A stretch of 64,000 nt of DNA from Tenacibaculum sp. AHE14PA (GTDB taxonomy: Bacteria; Bacteroidota; Bacteroidia; Flavobacteriales; Flavobacteriaceae). A model generated the notes under the pieces. That model was given only the letters and a program-made list of their open reading frames with translations, was not told the origin of the DNA and ran no database searches. Below are positions 61,479 to 64,000 of the stretch, piece after piece. Positions within the stretch are counted from its first letter, which is position 1, and each line of letters begins with the position of its first letter. A program made the translations under genes and the position numbers. The stretch spans positions 186,001 through 250,000 of the forward strand of contig NZ_CP058983.1 in the NCBI RefSeq assembly GCF_019278465.1, written 5' to 3'.

Positions 61479-63773
61479 TTAGTCTTGTTTTTTAACGGTT
61501 ATAATCACAGTTTTTGATGCAGGTGTATGGCTAATTCTCGCTTTACTTTTTAGAGGAACTAATACGTTTGCTTCAGGAAAATAAGTTGCAGTACATTGTT
61601 TAGGTATGCTGTACGGAATTACTAAAAATCCGTTTGCCTTTCTTTCTTCTCCTTTAAAATGACTAGTTAAATCTACTTTGTCTAATTTTTTTAGACCATG
61701 ATTTTTCATATCGTCAGGATTCATAAAAATAACTCTTCGTTCATTTAAAATTCCGCGGTAACGATCATTCAAACCATAAATAGTAGTATTGTATTGATCG
61801 TGTGTACGAATGGTCATCATCATAAATTGATTTTCATCTAGAGCAATATCCGAAGGTGAATTTGTAGAAAAATTTGCTTTTCCAGTTAAAGTAGGAGAGA
61901 AGTTGTTTTCGCGTGCATTATTGGGTAAGTAAAAACCTCCTTTTACACGAACTCTTTCATTGTAGCTATCAAAACCGTCTATGGTGGCTTCTATTTTAGT
62001 GCGAATTAAATCGTAATTGGTAATTAATTTACTCCATTGAACCTTATTATTCTTCAATGTAGCGGTAGCAATGCCTGCAACAATAGCGGGCTCACTTAAT
62101 AAATGTTTAGAAGCAGGCGTTAAATGTCCGTTTGATTGATGTACAATACCCATCGAATTTTCTACAGTAATAAACTGTTCTCCGCTTTTTTGATTATCCT
62201 TTTCGGAACGACCTAAACAAGGAAGAATTAATGCTTGTTTACCATGAATTAAGTGACTACGATTTAATTTTGTTGATATTTGTACTGTTAAATCACAGTT
62301 TTTTAAAGCTTCAGCAGTATATACTGTATCTGGAGTTGCAGAGATAAAATTACCTCCCATTCCTATAAAAACACTAGCTTTTTTCTGATGCATAGCCTCA
62401 ATAGCTGCGACAACGTCATAACCATGTTTACGTGGGGCATTGAATTGAAATTCCTTTTCTAAATTGTCTAAAAAACCATTTTTAGGCTTTTCCCATATTC
62501 CCATTGTTCGATCTCCTTGCACGTTAGAGTGCCCTCTTACTGGGCAAGTACCAGCACCTTTTTTACCGATACTTCCTTTTAATAATAATAAATTAACAAC
62601 TTCACGGATATTATCTACTGCATTTTTATGTTGTGTTAATCCCATTGCCCAACAAATAATAATTTTATCATTACTGATAATCATATCTGTAGCCTCTTTA
62701 ATTACTTCTAAAGGTAGGCCTGTTTGGGGTAATAATTCTTCTATTGAATATTTATCTAAATCGACTAGAAATTGCTCTAAGCCGTGTGTTTTTTCTTTTA
62801 TAAATTGATGGTTAAAAACATCTCCCGATTTTTCCTCCTCAATTTTCATCATCTTTAAGATGATTTTTAACAAGGCAACATCTCCGTTAATTTTTACTTG
62901 TAAAAACAAGTCAGTTAACTTATCACCAGCTCCAAACCATTTTAAAGGATTTTGCGGATCTACATAATTCATTAATCCAACTTCAGGCAACGGATTTATA
63001 GTCATTATTTTTCCGCCATTCTTTTTAGTGTCCTTTAATGCAGTAAGCATTCTAGGGTGATTTGTTCCTGGATTCTGACCTATAACAATCACTAAATCAG
63101 CATGATTAAAGTCATCTAAAGTAACAGAGCCTTTACCAATTCCTAGTGTTTCTGAAAGTCCGCTACCGCTACTTTCGTGACACATATTAGAGCAATCTGG
63201 TAAGTTATTGGTACCAAACTGACGTACAAATAGCTGATATAAAAAAGCAGCTTCATTACTTGTTCTTCCTGAAGTGTAAAAGATGGCTTCATCAGGAGAA
63301 TTTAAGTTGTTTAACTCACTCCCAATAAGATTAAAAGCCGCTTGCCAAGAAATTTCTTCATAATTATCAGCTCCTTCTTTCAAAATCATTGGATGAGTGA
63401 TTCGTCCACTTTTACCAATTTCATAATCAGACCATTCAGACATTTCTTGCACAGAATGTGTTGCGAAAAATAACGGAGATACTCTATTCGTTGTAGCTTC
63501 TTCAGCAACTGCTTTTGCACCGTTTTCGCAATATTCCGCTAAAAAAGCTCTTTTCTGATCTGGATCTGGCCAGGCACAACCCGGACAATCAAAACCATTA
63601 ATTTGATTGATGTTTTTAAGAAGGCTAATTCCTTTTACTACACCTGTTTCTGAAAAAACATGACTTAAAGCCGATTGTATTGCTTTTGTACCTACTGCCT
63701 TTTTAGGAATATCTATAAGTTCAATACCGGTTAATTTCTCAGGAGGTTGTTCTTGTATTTTTTTATCGCTCAT
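61479..63773 (-). CDS. FdhF/YdeP-family molybdopterin oxidoreductase
   Basis: A 764-residue molybdenum enzyme related to formate dehydrogenase. The N-terminal GFDCPGCAWPDP gives only two Cys rather than a full 4Fe-4S set, as in the YdeP group. FYTSGRTSNEAAFLYQ, CSNMCHESSG, VIVIGQNPGTNHPRM and CPVRGHSNVQGDRTMG mark the molybdopterin domains. The C-terminal domain (about 640-764) has MTIRTHDQYNTTIYG. In E. coli YdeP contributes to acid resistance; the electron acceptor here is unknown. It overlaps the upstream fdhD gene by 11 bases. Confidence 0.9.
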   Translation of the reverse strand: MSDKKIQEQPPEKLTGIELIDIPKKAVGTKAIQSALSHVFSETGVVKGISLLKNINQINGFDCPGCAWPDPDQKRAFLAEYCENGAKAVAEEATTNRVSPLFFATHSVQEMSEWSDYEIGKSGRITHPMILKEGADNYEEISWQAAFNLIGSELNNLNSPDEAIFYTSGRTSNEAAFLYQLFVRQFGTNNLPDCSNMCHESSGSGLSETLGIGKGSVTLDDFNHADLVIVIGQNPGTNHPRMLTALKDTKKNGGKIMTINPLPEVGLMNYVDPQNPLKWFGAGDKLTDLFLQVKINGDVALLKIILKMMKIEEEKSGDVFNHQFIKEKTHGLEQFLVDLDKYSIEELLPQTGLPLEVIKEATDMIISNDKIIICWAMGLTQHKNAVDNIREVVNLLLLKGSIGKKGAGTCPVRGHSNVQGDRTMGIWEKPKNGFLDNLEKEFQFNAPRKHGYDVVAAIEAMHQKKASVFIGMGGNFISATPDTVYTAEALKNCDLTVQISTKLNRSHLIHGKQALILPCLGRSEKDNQKSGEQFITVENSMGIVHQSNGHLTPASKHLLSEPAIVAGIATATLKNNKVQWSKLITNYDLIRTKIEATIDGFDSYNERVRVKGGFYLPNNARENNFSPTLTGKANFSTNSPSDIALDENQFMMMTIRTHDQYNTTIYGLNDRYRGILNERRVIFMNPDDMKNHGLKKLDKVDLTSHFKGEERKANGFLVIPYSIPKQCTATYFPEANVLVPLKSKARISHTPASKTVIITVKKQD

Positions 63774-64000
63774 AATTTATATATTGAGGATTAGCGTAAA
63801 CTGTCATTTTATTATTTCTACTAAAACCTATTAGGCAAATGCCAAATTCTTTGGCAAAATCAACGGCTAAAGAAGAGCAGGCAGAAACTGCTATAATAAT
63901 AGGGATTTTAGCAAAAAAAGCCTTCGAAACAATCTCGTACGAAACGCGACCGCTTACTAGCATATAGCTTACTTCTTTTATTTTATTTTTATTGATTAAA
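63763..64000 (-). CDS. fdhD: FdhD sulfurtransferase, partial
   Basis: The C-terminal 79 residues of FdhD/NarQ; the frame remains open to the right edge, so the N-terminus is missing. Recognisable parts are MLVSGRVSYEIVSKAFFAKIPIIIAVSACSSLAVDFAKEFGICLIGF and the end RNNKMTVYANPQYI. The ATG at 63963 is internal, since the frame continues upstream with INKNKIKEVSY, which belongs to the protein. FdhD passes sulfur to the molybdenum cofactor of formate dehydrogenase-like enzymes, matching the YdeP gene next to it. Confidence 0.9.
   Translation of the reverse strand, partial: LINKNKIKEVSYMLVSGRVSYEIVSKAFFAKIPIIIAVSACSSLAVDFAKEFGICLIGFSRNNKMTVYANPQYINYER

Overview
This window looks like a chromosomal segment from a marine-type member of the Flavobacteriaceae (Bacteroidota), close to Tenacibaculum or Polaribacter. 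The evidence is the strongly AT-rich sequence, TAnnTTTG-type -7 promoter elements with very short leaders, SusC/FepA-type TonB receptors with N-terminal carboxypeptidase-like domains, a type IX secretion tail (PNP...FxKKFIKK-like), many short SPII lipoproteins, and a gamma/tau subunit without the zinc module. Assignment to a genus is inference. I see no rRNA or tRNA genes, CRISPR array, transposase or prophage.

Layout. 1-883 is the start of a minus-strand gene made of repeated L7/L12-like modules, cut by the left edge. 1121-3840 is a tight four-gene two-component operon. 3996-8743 holds a DbpA-like RNA helicase, a tRNA dihydrouridine synthase and PBP1C. 8833-13792 is an ion-transport block: SulP transporter plus universal stress protein, divergent from a cation/proton antiporter. 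13781-16252 holds dnaX and msrA. 16395-19726 is a metal-type TonB receptor module (His-rich small protein, receptor, lipoprotein). 19806-22299 is purB, a lipoprotein and TerC. 22369-23760 is a compact regulon: a cysteine-free Crp/Fnr regulator, a group III truncated haemoglobin and a small membrane protein, with two identical-half-site operators. 23892-26612 holds a VWA-like membrane protein, a CPXCG zinc-ribbon protein and a thioesterase. 26661-29262 is a second His-rich protein/TonB receptor module whose receptor is interrupted by one in-frame stop. 29370-39133 is mostly housekeeping (prohibitin, DeaD, ABC-F, RsmD, a RecD-like helicase). 39274-40056 is a TonB-like protein, also broken by one in-frame stop. 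40142-64000 contains a PIG-L deacetylase, M42 peptidase, PlsC, Nudix, a T9SS-exported endonuclease I, pheT, pyrD, LysE, a NUMOD4/HNH protein, lon, a large RluA-type synthase, a triple-repeat beta-barrel protein with a SPOR partner, and a YdeP-type molybdoenzyme with FdhD running off the right edge.

Most notable. (1) Two perfect TTATGA-N6-TCATAA operators each sit about 30 bp upstream of a -7 element, the class II activation distance. One is between the Crp/Fnr gene and the globin gene, the other in front of the small membrane protein. The regulator's recognition helix lacks the Arg that in E. coli CRP reads the second base of TGTGA, which fits the TATGA half-site. (2) Two TonB-pathway genes each carry a single TAA in otherwise intact frames. 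(3) A palindromic dispersed repeat lies in frame inside pyrD, and a second copy forms a long inverted repeat just upstream of the same gene. (4) A 71-72 bp repeat occurs twice, both times between convergent genes. (5) A hairpin ends five bases before the deaD start codon.
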